13,202 bases of DNA. Source: Thermoplasmata archaeon (GTDB taxonomy: Archaea > Thermoplasmatota > Thermoplasmata > Lutacidiplasmatales > UBA184). The position numbers were made by a program, and so were the translations under genes. Below the pieces are notes generated by a model. The model did not search any database, was not told the DNA's origin, and saw nothing but the letters and a program-made list of their open reading frames with translations. Of this stretch, positions 1 through 6,496 are shown piece by piece. The first letter of the stretch is position 1; each line of letters opens with the position of its first letter. The stretch covers positions 1 to 13,202 of the forward strand of contig JAKIVW010000036.1 of the NCBI GenBank assembly GCA_022750355.1, written 5' to 3'.

Positions 1-213
1 CAGACGGTCGAGAGTGCGAGCTTCCTTCGTGGTCTTCTTCCACTCGCGATAGTGGTCCCGGCACAGCGGCGCACGGTGGCCCTTGTCCGGTAAGCGGTCG
101 AACGCCTTCCGGGCGGCGGCGAGCGCCAAGTGGCGAACCGAGGGGGCCCCGCATCCGGGGACGACGCACGGCTCTTCGACCTCGGGTTCTCGGGAGGGAC
201 CGGGGGGCGTCAC
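1..213 (-). CDS. small zinc-finger-like protein, C-terminus cut by window edge
   Basis: 71 codons are visible, open to the left edge, so the true length is unknown. The start is GTG at 213-211, which overlaps the sucD stop as GTGA; this arrangement makes the gene the third member of the sucC-sucD unit and suggests translational coupling. Reading from that start, Cys16 and Cys21 (CVVPGC) are followed about 30 residues later by Cys51-x2-His54 (LCRDH), a layout that could bind one zinc ion. The linker (residues 25-47) looks helical and basic, and the end (HYREWKKTTKEARTLDR) is strongly charged. I do not recognise a named family. It could bind nucleic acid or another protein; a function in the TCA cycle is not implied by position alone. 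Codon use (mostly G or C at third positions) matches its neighbours, supporting that it is real. Confidence 0.72.
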   Translation of the reverse strand, partial: MTPPGPSREPEVEEPCVVPGCGAPSVRHLALAAARKAFDRLPDKGHRAPLCRDHYREWKKTTKEARTLDRL

Positions 214-1094
214 GGCGATCCCCCGTGCCGGACGATCTCCGCCACGAGGTCGGGAATTTCGTACGGGAAACGGGCGACCCGGGCACCGGCGGCCCGGAGC
301 GCGGCGAGCTTGGTCTCGGCCGTTCCCTTTCCCCTGGTGATGATCGCGCCTGCATGGCCCATTCGTTTTCCCGGGGGGGCGCTCCGGCCCGCGATGTACG
401 CGACCACCGGTTTCGTGAACTGGGTGCGGATGTACTCGGCGGCGTCCTCTTCCGCGGTGCCCCCGATCTCCCCGACCAGCACGATGAGGTCGGTGTCCGG
501 GTCGTCCTGGAACAGGGGAAGGGCGTCGACGAAGGAAGTCCCCACCACCGGATCCCCGCCCAGGCCCAGGCACGTGGACTGGCCGAGCCCGTGCTCCTTG
601 ATGCCGTTCACGATCTCGTACGTGAGCGTCCCGCTCCGCGAGATGACTCCGACCCGACCGGGACGGAAGACGACGTTGGGAATGATCCCGAGCTTGGCCA
701 CTCCGGGCGAGGCGATCCCCGGACAGTTGGGTCCGATGATCCGGGCCCCGTGGGAGCGGGCGTAGTGGTACATCACGAGCATGTCGTGGAACGGGATGTG
801 CTCGGTCACGATGACGACGAGTCGAATCCCGGCGTCGACCGCTTCCAGGAGCGCGTCCTTGGCGAACGGGGCCGGGACGAAGATGCACGAGGCATTCGCG
901 TGCGTCGCGTCGACGGCGAGCTGGACGGAGTCGAAGACGGGCACGTCCTCTACGGTCGTGCCGCCCTTCCCGGGGGTGACGCCCGCCACGACGTTGGTGC
1001 CGAACTCCCGCATCTGTCGCGAGTGCACCGTACCTTGGTGGCCAGTGATCCCCTGGACGACGACCCGCGTCTCCCGCGTCAGGAGAACGCTCAC
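210..1094 (-). CDS. sucD: succinyl-CoA synthetase (succinate-CoA ligase), alpha subunit
   Basis: Cytoplasmic TCA-cycle enzyme that interconverts succinyl-CoA and succinate with formation of ATP or GTP; the alpha subunit binds CoA and carries the phosphohistidine. The 294-residue length fits the family. Visible motifs: Rossmann CoA-binding loop GITGHQG (15-21), GPNCPG (121-126), SRSGTLTYE (152-160), and the phosphohistidine in RMGHAGAI, His247. The start is GTG 1094-1092, which overlaps the sucC stop codon as GTGA; a longer reading to 1700 in this frame has no homology and lies over sucC. Its own stop overlaps the start of the next small gene in the same way. Expression should come from the promoter before sucC. 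Nucleotide specificity (ADP or GDP) cannot be decided from the sequence by eye. Confidence 0.97.
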   Translation of the reverse strand: MSVLLTRETRVVVQGITGHQGTVHSRQMREFGTNVVAGVTPGKGGTTVEDVPVFDSVQLAVDATHANASCIFVPAPFAKDALLEAVDAGIRLVVIVTEHIPFHDMLVMYHYARSHGARIIGPNCPGIASPGVAKLGIIPNVVFRPGRVGVISRSGTLTYEIVNGIKEHGLGQSTCLGLGGDPVVGTSFVDALPLFQDDPDTDLIVLVGEIGGTAEEDAAEYIRTQFTKPVVAYIAGRSAPPGKRMGHAGAIITRGKGTAETKLAALRAAGARVARFPYEIPDLVAEIVRHGGSP

Positions 1095-2227
1095 GAGGAT
1101 CCTCCCGCGGCGGCGGCCACTACGGCTTGAGCCGATTGTTTCAGTTCGGGGATGGAGGTGACACCGGCGGCCCGAAGGATCTCGATCCCTTCTTTTTCGT
1201 TGTTGCCCCGAATGCGCGCGATGAGCGGGAACCGTTCGTCGGCCGGCACCTGTCGCATCGCCTCGACGAGTCCCTTCGCGACGGTATCGCAGCGGGTCAC
1301 CCCTCCGAAGATGTTGAGGAACACGGCCTTCGGCTTCGCGCGGGCCATGAGAAGGAACGCCTCGGTCACTTTGCGCGGGTCGTCCGTCCCGCCGAGGTCG
1401 AGGAAGACGCCGGGGTTCCCGCCGAACTCCTTCAGAACGTCCAGCGTGGCCATGGTCAGGCCGGCACCGTTGGCGATGACGCCGATATCGCCGTCCAATT
1501 GGACGAACGCGATATCCTTCTCGCGCGCGATCTCCTCCAGCGGCGTGCGGTCGTCGCGAATGTCCGCGTACTCGGGATGCCGGAACGCGGCATCGTCTTC
1601 GATGATCACCTTGGCGTCCAGGGCGACGAGGCCGTCGCCCACGACCGCCAACGGGTTGATCTCGACCAGTTCGGCGTCCTCGCCCTGGAAGAGTTTCCAC
1701 AGCGCGTCGAGCAGCCGGTCCAGAGATTTCGCGGGGCCGCCCGTGAGGCCCAGAACCTTGGCGACACGTCGTTTCTCGAAGTTGGTCAGCCCCGGAAACG
1801 GGTCCACATGCTGGCGGTCGATCTCATGGTCGTCCACCGACTCGATCTCGACCCCGCCGTGCGCGCTCGCGATGATGAGGGGGAGTCGGGCGCTCCGGTC
1901 CAGCGTGAGCGATAGGTACAGTTCTCTCGAGAGCGTGAGCTTCTCCTCGAGGAGGAGTTCCTTGACGCGTTCTCCCTGAAACTCGAGGCCGAGGATCGCC
2001 TCCGCCGCGGCCCGGGCTTCTGTTGCAGTCGAGGCGAATCGAACCGCGCCCCCCTTCCCCCGCCCACCGGCAAGGACCTGGGCCTTCACGACGCACGGAA
2101 GGGGCACCGCGCCCGATCGGACGAGCGCTTCCGCTTCGTCCGCGGTGCGGGCCACGGCCCCTTGGGGCAGGGGCACGCCGTACTTCCGGAAGACCGCCTT
2201 ACCTCGCCATTCGGCCAACTTGACCAC
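1091..2227 (-). CDS. sucC: succinyl-CoA synthetase, beta subunit
   Basis: Partner of the downstream alpha subunit; it supplies the ATP-grasp nucleotide site and the succinate site. From the chosen start it is 378 residues, near the family's usual length. Seen: MVKLAEW...KYGVPLPQG at the N-terminus, the ATP-grasp segment VVKAQVLAGGRGKGG (about 46-60), the metal-binding VEINPLAV near the middle with a following ALDAKV aspartate, NGAGLTMATLD, and the C-terminal LNIFGGVTRCD and ARIRGNNEKEG blocks. The start is GTG 2227-2225: the frame stays open to 2527, but that extension is Arg/Pro-rich, lacks homology and lies within coaBC. A TATA-like CTTAATAGAA ends 34 bases before this start. First gene of the sucC-sucD-small-gene unit. 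Confidence 0.96.
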   Translation of the reverse strand: MVKLAEWRGKAVFRKYGVPLPQGAVARTADEAEALVRSGAVPLPCVVKAQVLAGGRGKGGAVRFASTATEARAAAEAILGLEFQGERVKELLLEEKLTLSRELYLSLTLDRSARLPLIIASAHGGVEIESVDDHEIDRQHVDPFPGLTNFEKRRVAKVLGLTGGPAKSLDRLLDALWKLFQGEDAELVEINPLAVVGDGLVALDAKVIIEDDAAFRHPEYADIRDDRTPLEEIAREKDIAFVQLDGDIGVIANGAGLTMATLDVLKEFGGNPGVFLDLGGTDDPRKVTEAFLLMARAKPKAVFLNIFGGVTRCDTVAKGLVEAMRQVPADERFPLIARIRGNNEKEGIEILRAAGVTSIPELKQSAQAVVAAAAGGSS

Positions 2228-2260
2228 GCCGCAGCACCCCTCGGCGCGCCGAGCCGGGCG

Positions 2261-2270
2261 TTCTATTAAG
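2261..2270 (-). promoter_or_regulatory. TATA-like box for the sucCD unit
   Basis: On the minus strand the sequence reads CTTAATAGAA inside otherwise GC-rich DNA, with its TTAATA core centred about 39 bases before the sucC GTG. With the usual archaeal spacing of about 26 bases from TATA to transcription start, the leader would be roughly 13 nt. The box physically contains the TAA stop codon of coaBC (2268-2266). Confidence 0.6.
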
Positions 2271-3603
2271 GCCGACGGGGCCTGCTCCGTCGAACCCCTC
2301 GGCGGCTGCGTCGGCGGAGGGGAGAGCCCGAATTCGTCCGAGGTCGGGACCGAGGGGCCGGGGCGGGGTGTGCGACGTTCGCCAACTCCCGTCCGAGGTC
2401 GTCGAGCAATTTTCCGGCGACCTCCGTCTTCGGTCCATGAATCCACTGACCGCGTCCGACCGACGAGAGGACGAGGACGTTGGTGTCGCTCGACCCCATG
2501 GCGCTCACGTCGTTGGCGACCACCCAATCGGCGCCGGTCTCTTCTCGGAGCCGTCGTCCCTCCCGTTCGAGGTCGGAAACGTTCTCCCCGGATTCGAGCT
2601 TGAACCCCACCAACCGCGTCGGGGGCGGTGCGAGGGAGCGGATCGCGGGAAGTACCTTCGGGGCCCGGCGGAGGGACAGCGTAAGGATCGGGTGGTCGCG
2701 GGAGGGGATCTTCCCGGCGCGAGGCTCGAGGGTGAAGTCGGAGAGGGCGGCGGGGACGAAGACCGCCGCGGCTCGGGCGAGGTCGGTCCTGCGGCGGCGG
2801 GCCAGCGAGAGGAGGTCATCGACCCCCTCCCAGCGGGTGAGGGGGATCCACGCCGGGGGGAACACCTGCAACGCGCCGGCCCACATCTCGACGTCCGCGC
2901 CGCGGAAGTACGCCTGGGTCGCCAACGCGACGGCCATCGTCCCCGAACTTTCGTTGGTGACGGAGCGGACCGCATCGATCTTTTCTCGGGAAGCCCCTCC
3001 GATGACGACCACTCGTCGGCCGGCCCAAGGGCCCCGACCGAGCCGATGCAGGACCGCCGCTGCGACCTCCTCGGGAGTCGCGATCTTTTCCTCCCCTTCC
3101 GTGGCCGCACCGCGAATGATGCCGACCCCCCAGGACCGGAGTCGCTCGACGTTCTCCCGAACGGCCGGATTCAATCCCATGTGGGAGTGCATGGCCGGCG
3201 CGACGAGCAAGGGAACTCCTCCCCCCAACGCCACCGAAGCGCAGGAGGTCACCGCGGTATCGTCGATCCCGTGGGCGATCTTGGACAGCGTGTTGGCCGT
3301 CGCCGGAGCGATCAGAAGGAGATCAGCCCGACCTTCTCCCGGACCCAGGAGCGTCACGTGCTCGACGTTGCCGGTCAACTGGAGGATCGGTGGATGACCG
3401 GTCGCGAACTCGACCGCTTCGGGGGTGATGATCCGCGCGGCCTCGGGGCTCATCACGGCCTGAACGTCGGCGCCATGGCGGAGGAGTTCCCGGATGATCC
3501 GGGGTACCTCCACCGCGGCGATCGAACCCGAGATCCCGACGACGATCCGTTTGCCATCGAGGAGGCGCGTCGTGCGACCGCGAATGGCACGACTGGGATG
3601 CAC
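2266..3603 (-). CDS. coaBC: bifunctional phosphopantothenoylcysteine decarboxylase / phosphopantothenate-cysteine ligase
   Basis: Two consecutive steps of coenzyme A synthesis: ligation of cysteine to 4'-phosphopantothenate (CoaB, C-terminal half) and FMN-dependent decarboxylation (CoaC, N-terminal half). Seen: flavoprotein motif VVGISGSIAAVE (21-32), the probable catalytic His82 in NVEHVTL, APATANT (99-105), PAMHSHM (136-142); then the CoaB start GGASREKIDAVRSVTNESSG (202-221) and ANDVSAMGS...TNVLVL (363-379). GTG 3603 is chosen over the in-frame GTG 3624 because it gives Met-His-Pro-Ser, as in other archaeal CoaBC, lies about 34 bases after a TATA-like box, and has GAGG just upstream. Odd: residues from about 411 to 445 form an Arg/Pro-rich tail beyond the normal end of the ligase domain. 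Confidence 0.95.
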   Translation of the reverse strand: MHPSRAIRGRTTRLLDGKRIVVGISGSIAAVEVPRIIRELLRHGADVQAVMSPEAARIITPEAVEFATGHPPILQLTGNVEHVTLLGPGEGRADLLLIAPATANTLSKIAHGIDDTAVTSCASVALGGGVPLLVAPAMHSHMGLNPAVRENVERLRSWGVGIIRGAATEGEEKIATPEEVAAAVLHRLGRGPWAGRRVVVIGGASREKIDAVRSVTNESSGTMAVALATQAYFRGADVEMWAGALQVFPPAWIPLTRWEGVDDLLSLARRRRTDLARAAAVFVPAALSDFTLEPRAGKIPSRDHPILTLSLRRAPKVLPAIRSLAPPPTRLVGFKLESGENVSDLEREGRRLREETGADWVVANDVSAMGSSDTNVLVLSSVGRGQWIHGPKTEVAGKLLDDLGRELANVAHPAPAPRSRPRTNSGSPLRRRSRRGVRRSRPRRP

Positions 3604-3630
3604 GGGTCCTCGGCCGACCCTCACCGGCCT

Positions 3631-3640
3631 CGACTATTAG
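3631..3640 (-). promoter_or_regulatory. TATA-like box for coaBC
   Basis: Minus strand CTAATAGTCG, core centred about 33 bases before the GTG at 3603; this predicts a leader of some 7-8 nt. It is only 13 bases before the alternative GTG at 3624, which would therefore lie upstream of the predicted transcription start. This is the main argument for the shorter CoaBC. Confidence 0.55.
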
Positions 3641-3661
3641 GCCCTCCCGGGGGCGCGCCGC

Positions 3662-3669
3662 CTTAATGA
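3662..3669 (+). promoter_or_regulatory. TATA-like box for the HAD phosphatase gene
   Basis: CTTAATGA, core centred about 26-27 bases before the ATG at 3692, so the transcript is predicted to begin at or next to the start codon (leaderless). It lies back to back with the coaBC box, about 21 bases apart, giving a compact divergent promoter pair. Confidence 0.5.
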
Positions 3670-3691
3670 GTGACGTCCTCTCCCGAGGGCG

Positions 3692-4567
3692 ATGACGATC
3701 CCTCCCCCGGACGAATCGAATCCGGCCTCCAGAGGCCCCGCCCCTCCCCCCCTGCCCGAGGAAAGCACGGAACTCACCGTCCTGTCGGCGACCAGTCAGT
3801 TTGCCGAAATGAGCCGCGGCCTGGGTCGGCCCCGGGAGGTCGTGCCGCCCCGTCAGGTCGAGCGCGGATTGGTCGTCTTCGACCTGGACGGCACCATCCT
3901 GGACGACCTCAATCTCATCAGTGAGGTCGCGGGCGACCTCCTCGAGAAAGCCTTCGCCACTCCGGCCGAGGAAGGTCGAGTGCACTACCTCGCCACCACG
4001 GGAATGCCGTTCGAGGCCCAGCTGTCCCAGCTCTATCCGGGGGCGACCCCCGAACAGCGGGCGTCCGCGGCCCGTACGTTCCACCAGCGGAAGGTCACGG
4101 AGGCGTACGCGAAGGCGAAGCCGTTCCCTGAGATCCCCAAATTGCTCAAAGAGCTCGACCGACAGGGCTGGACGATGGCGATCTCCACGGGAGCGGAGAC
4201 CGAAATGGCGGAGCTCATCCTGGAACGCGAAGGGCTACGGTACTGGTTCGAGGAGGTGCTCGGTTCGGCCGACGGAACGAAGCGGGAGCACCTCGCGGAG
4301 TATCGACGAAGGTTTCCCGGAGTTCCGGTCTTCCTGATCGGAGATTCCCGATTTGATATGGAAGCGGCGCAGTCTGTTCCCGGAGTAACGGCCCTCGGAC
4401 GGAGCTCCTCCATTCGAGGGTGGAGCCTCACTCCCGCGGATTTGGAGAAGTGGGGAGCGGCGTGGGCGGACCGTACGCTGTCCGAGGTCCCCGCGGTCCT
4501 CGACCGGCTTACGAAAAAGGCGGCGCGCTCACCACCCAAGCCCCGGGCCCGGCGGCGACGCACGTAG
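3692..4567 (+). CDS. HAD-superfamily hydrolase, phosphoglycolate-phosphatase-like
   Basis: A 291-residue predicted phosphatase. All four HAD motifs are present: motif I FDLDGTIL with nucleophile Asp64 and acid/base Asp66; motif II AISTGA (Ser165/Thr166); motif III Lys197 in GTKREH; motif IV IGDSRFDMEAA (Asp218, Asp222). The long helical stretch between about 72 and 150 is consistent with a C1-type cap. The substrate cannot be read from the sequence; phosphoglycolate or another small phosphate ester is the family-based guess. Odd: about 58 residues precede the fold, Pro/Glu-rich and probably disordered, and the C-terminus ends in a basic run (KKAARSPPKPRARRRR). An internal ATG at 3809 would remove most of the leader, but the TATA spacing and a GAGGG just before 3692 favour the longer form. 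The stop codon directly abuts the tRNA gene on the other strand. Confidence 0.88.
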   Translation: MTIPPPDESNPASRGPAPPPLPEESTELTVLSATSQFAEMSRGLGRPREVVPPRQVERGLVVFDLDGTILDDLNLISEVAGDLLEKAFATPAEEGRVHYLATTGMPFEAQLSQLYPGATPEQRASAARTFHQRKVTEAYAKAKPFPEIPKLLKELDRQGWTMAISTGAETEMAELILEREGLRYWFEEVLGSADGTKREHLAEYRRRFPGVPVFLIGDSRFDMEAAQSVPGVTALGRSSSIRGWSLTPADLEKWGAAWADRTLSEVPAVLDRLTKKAARSPPKPRARRRRT

Positions 4568-4675
4568 GGCCGGGACCGAGAGTCTCACAGCGCGGGGGTG
4601 GGCCCCGCACCGCTTTGAACCCGGGTCGAGGGATCCACAGTCCCCCAGGATAGGCCAAGCTACCCCATCCCGGCC
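4568..4675 (-). tRNA. tRNA-His (anticodon GTG) with a 32-nt intron in the T-loop
   Basis: Read on the minus strand. Acceptor GCCGGGA (4674-4668) pairs perfectly with TCCCGGC (4575-4569). G at 4675 fits the His-specific G-1 and C at 4568 fits C73, its partner, which supports histidine identity. The D-arm is GGGTAGCTTGGCCTATCCT, with a 13-22 mismatch. The anticodon arm is GGGGA/TCCCT around the loop CTGTGGA, giving anticodon GTG. The variable loop is CGAC. The T-stem is CCGGG (4624-4620) with CTCGG (4580-4576), including one G-U pair. The T-loop is broken after TTCAAA (4619-4614); removing 4613-4582 leaves TTCAAAT, a standard archaeal T-loop. CCA is not encoded. The 3' end touches the stop codon of the convergent HAD gene. 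Confidence 0.92.
4582..4613 (-). other. tRNA-His intron at position 59/60 with strict bulge-helix-bulge motif
   Basis: The precursor folds as outer helix = T-stem; central 4-bp helix between exon TTCA (4619-4616) and intron TGAG (4587-4584), one pair being G-U; a 3-nt bulge AAG (4615-4613) on one side and ACT (4583-4581) on the other; then a 10-bp inner stem (4612-4603 with 4597-4588, two G-U pairs) closed by a 5-nt loop CCCAC. Splicing endonuclease cuts after the second nucleotide of each bulge, which gives intron 4613-4582 and restores TTCAAAT. Everything needed for the motif is visible; actual splicing is inferred. Confidence 0.88.
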
Positions 4676-4700
4676 ACGTCGCGAGGACGGCGCGCTCTCA

Positions 4701-4712
4701 AGAAAAGGTTTC
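4701..4712 (-). promoter_or_regulatory. AT-rich tract before tRNA-His, possible promoter element or U-rich terminator
   Basis: The minus strand reads AAACCTTTTCTT about 26-37 bases before the tRNA 5' end, in otherwise GC-rich DNA. It sits at a suitable distance for a TATA element of the tRNA gene. It could equally act as a U-rich terminator for the upstream minus-strand gene ending at 4740. The sequence does not separate the two. Confidence 0.3.
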
Positions 4713-4739
4713 CGTCGTACGGACACGAGGAACGGAGGT

Positions 4740-4994
4740 TCACGGAGGCCGGTCTGGCCCGGTCCGTGGTTCCTCCCCTGCGCGGTCGCCCTCGGAGAGG
4801 GACGCTCGCCGAGCCCGAGCCTCCGCACTTCCGACATAGAGGAAGAATGAGCCCAGTACGACCCCGAAGGCGCTGCCGAGGTAGGCCGAGCTGAAATCAG
4901 GACCCGCCCCGGCCCACACCAGCCCGGCGGCGAGCGCGAGCCCGAGCCCGATCGTGAGCGCGCCCCCGACCCAGAACGTCGTTTCGCGGAGCAC
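4740..4994 (-). CDS. small membrane protein with two transmembrane helices
   Basis: 84 residues from a GTG at 4994. Two hydrophobic segments are visible: about residues 7-29 (FWVGGALTIGLGLALAAGLV...) and about 36-55 (AYLGSAFGVVLGSFFLYVG), followed by a charged Arg/Glu-rich tail likely on the cytoplasmic side. No catalytic or binding motif and no family recognised. It lies 39 bases after the methyltransferase stop on the same strand and could be co-transcribed with it; a weak AGGTAACC in the gap is a poor promoter candidate. It ends 64 bases before the tRNA-His gene. Third-position GC bias and the regular hydrophobic pattern argue that it is a real gene. Confidence 0.68.
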   Translation of the reverse strand: MLRETTFWVGGALTIGLGLALAAGLVWAGAGPDFSSAYLGSAFGVVLGSFFLYVGSAEARARRASLSEGDRAGEEPRTGPDRPP

Positions 4995-5033
4995 GGTTCA
5001 ACGGTGTCCCACCGCGACGACGGGGTTACCTCG

Positions 5034-5747
5034 TCACTTGTAGGCCCAGACCACGGCCTGGCCAAAGAACCGCCACGGTACGCCGACGTGGGGGAATCCC
5101 GCCCGTTCCAGCGCTGCCGTCTCAGCCAACAGCGTGGAGGGGTGGTCGAACTGTTCGTGTTCGTGCCAGACCTCCTGGAGGCGAGTCCACTCCTGGCCGC
5201 CCCGCGGAGACCGTTGAGCGGCGGAGGCGATCTGCGCATACCGCTGATCGAACAGGGGGTCCTCCGGCAGGTGGTCGTCCGCGTCGCCGAAGTATCCCCC
5301 TCGCGGCAGCGCGCGGTAGACCCGACGGAACAGACGCCACTTCTCCGGGTCGGAGAGGTGGTGAATGGCCAGGGCGGAAACGACCGCGTCGTAGGTACCC
5401 TCCTCGAACTGACCGAGGTCGCCGTCGATCAACGTCACTCGATCGCGGAAGGGGCGGAGCTTGGTTCGAGCCCGGGCGATCATCCGTTGCGACAGGTCGA
5501 TGCCGGTGACGTGGGCGTGACGGAACTGTTCCAGGATGAGGGCCGTCAGCGTCCCGGTGCCGACGCCGAGCTCGAGCACCCGGAACTCACGGGTCGGAGA
5601 GTACGGGATCCCCCCGAGGAGGGTTCGGTGCAGGTCGCTGTACCCGGGCATCGAAGCTCGAGCGGTCCGGTCGTACGCCGGGGCTTCGCGATCGAATTCA
5701 CGCCGGAGCGCGGGGCCCTTACGGGACGATACCATCGGCGGGGCCAC
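5034..5747 (-). CDS. class I SAM-dependent methyltransferase
   Basis: A 237-residue Rossmann-fold methyltransferase. Motif I is VLELGVGTGTL (57-67); Asp84 in TGIDLS is the usual ribose-binding acid; DGDLGQF (108-114) and SALAIHHLSDPEKW (124-137) are the later SAM-site and post-motif segments. The N-terminal FDREAPAYDRTAR (18-30) resembles the start of small-molecule methyltransferases of the UbiE/MenG kind, but the substrate cannot be assigned. The C-terminus ends in a conserved-looking VPWRFFGQAVVWAY. GTG 5747 is preferred over the in-frame ATG 5735 because a TATA-like GGTGTAAATC is centred 38 bases before it; the ATG remains possible. The product is cytosolic, with no membrane segment. First gene of a possible two-gene unit with the membrane protein that follows. 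Confidence 0.88.
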   Translation of the reverse strand: MAPPMVSSRKGPALRREFDREAPAYDRTARASMPGYSDLHRTLLGGIPYSPTREFRVLELGVGTGTLTALILEQFRHAHVTGIDLSQRMIARARTKLRPFRDRVTLIDGDLGQFEEGTYDAVVSALAIHHLSDPEKWRLFRRVYRALPRGGYFGDADDHLPEDPLFDQRYAQIASAAQRSPRGGQEWTRLQEVWHEHEQFDHPSTLLAETAALERAGFPHVGVPWRFFGQAVVWAYK

Positions 5748-5780
5748 CGCCCGGAGGACTTAGGCCTGTGGGGCGGTCCC

Positions 5781-5790
5781 GATTTACACC
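5781..5790 (-). promoter_or_regulatory. TATA-like box for the methyltransferase gene
   Basis: Minus strand GGTGTAAATC, core centred 38 bases before GTG 5747 (50 before ATG 5735), matching the spacing seen for sucC and the ferredoxin gene. The match to an archaeal TATA box is moderate. Confidence 0.4.
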
Positions 5791-5822
5791 GCGGTGTCGA
5801 GGAACGCGAACGACGGTCCTGC

Positions 5823-6461
5823 CTACGGGCAGGTGGTCGCCGTCTGGCAGTTGTTCATCGTGACCACGATATCGCTCACCGAGGGCATCAGGGTCGCCGC
5901 GACGCCCAGGTCCACATAGAGGCCGACCGCGAAGAACGCGGCGTTGGCTCCGGTGGCGCTGTTGGAATCGAAGTATCCGGTGCCGAAGGAATAGACGTTC
6001 GGCCCGACGGTCGAGAAGATGATCTCGACCTGCACGTCGAATCCGACCGCCGCGGTGATCGGTTGGTTGACCGTGAGCATGACCTGGAGCGCCGAATCGC
6101 CGATCGTGAGTGCGGACCCACCGGCGACCGCGGAGAAGTTCTCTTCACAGAAGGCGCCCGCGCACGCGTTGAGGACGACGTTGAGGGTCGAGGTCGAGTT
6201 GAGACCATGTCCCCCGCCGCCGGCCTGGGTCCCCGCGGGGCCGTTCAAGCCCGAGATGAGGACGCCGGAAACACTGAGGAGTTGGGTGGATTGCACGGTT
6301 GCGGTCGTGAAACCGCCGGGGGCGGTGACGGTGATGCTGGAATTTTGGGTCGGACCCACGGTCTGCGTCGTGCCGGCCGCGAGGGTCCAGCCTCCCGCGA
6401 GGGCGAGGAGGGTGATTACCGTCGCCGCGTAGACCGTTTTCCGGGGGACTCGATGTACCAT
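5823..6461 (-). CDS. secreted or membrane-anchored protein with four cysteines
   Basis: 212 residues from ATG 6461. The N-terminus is basic (MVHRVPRK) followed by a hydrophobic segment of about 20 residues (about 9-29), fitting a signal peptide or N-terminal anchor. The rest is rich in Ser, Thr, Gly, Ala and Val with an alternating beta pattern, typical of an extracellular beta-sandwich or surface protein. Cysteines occur only outside the membrane segment, as two pairs: Cys100/Cys105 and Cys205/Cys211, which could form disulfides. A glycine run (80-84) marks a flexible loop. No named family recognised. It has its own strong AT-rich upstream region, shared with the divergent membrane-protein gene, so its expression may be regulated. 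Confidence 0.8.
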   Translation of the reverse strand: MVHRVPRKTVYAATVITLLALAGGWTLAAGTTQTVGPTQNSSITVTAPGGFTTATVQSTQLLSVSGVLISGLNGPAGTQAGGGGHGLNSTSTLNVVLNACAGAFCEENFSAVAGGSALTIGDSALQVMLTVNQPITAAVGFDVQVEIIFSTVGPNVYSFGTGYFDSNSATGANAAFFAVGLYVDLGVAATLMPSVSDIVVTMNNCQTATTCP

Positions 6462-6496
6462 TGGGATGCCTCGCCTTGCGTCGAAGATGGGAAATC

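Noticed and set aside
2228..2527. N-terminal extension of SucC to 2527
   Set aside because: It is Arg/Pro-rich, lies antiparallel-free over coaBC on the same strand, and begins upstream of the TATA-like box at 2261-2270; family length is met from 2227.
3604..3624. Upstream GTG start for CoaBC at 3624
   Set aside because: It is only 13 bases from the TATA-like box, upstream of the expected transcript start, and the MHPS start seven codons later matches archaeal family members.
2368..3666. Long plus-strand open frame opposite coaBC
   Set aside because: It mirrors a gene with clear CoaBC motifs; the product is low-complexity Asp/Gly/Arg without any domain. It is a high-GC shadow frame.
5733..5735. 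ATG as the methyltransferase start instead of GTG 5747
   Set aside because: Not excluded, but it is 50 bases from the TATA-like box compared with 38 for the GTG, which better matches other genes here; the difference is only four residues.
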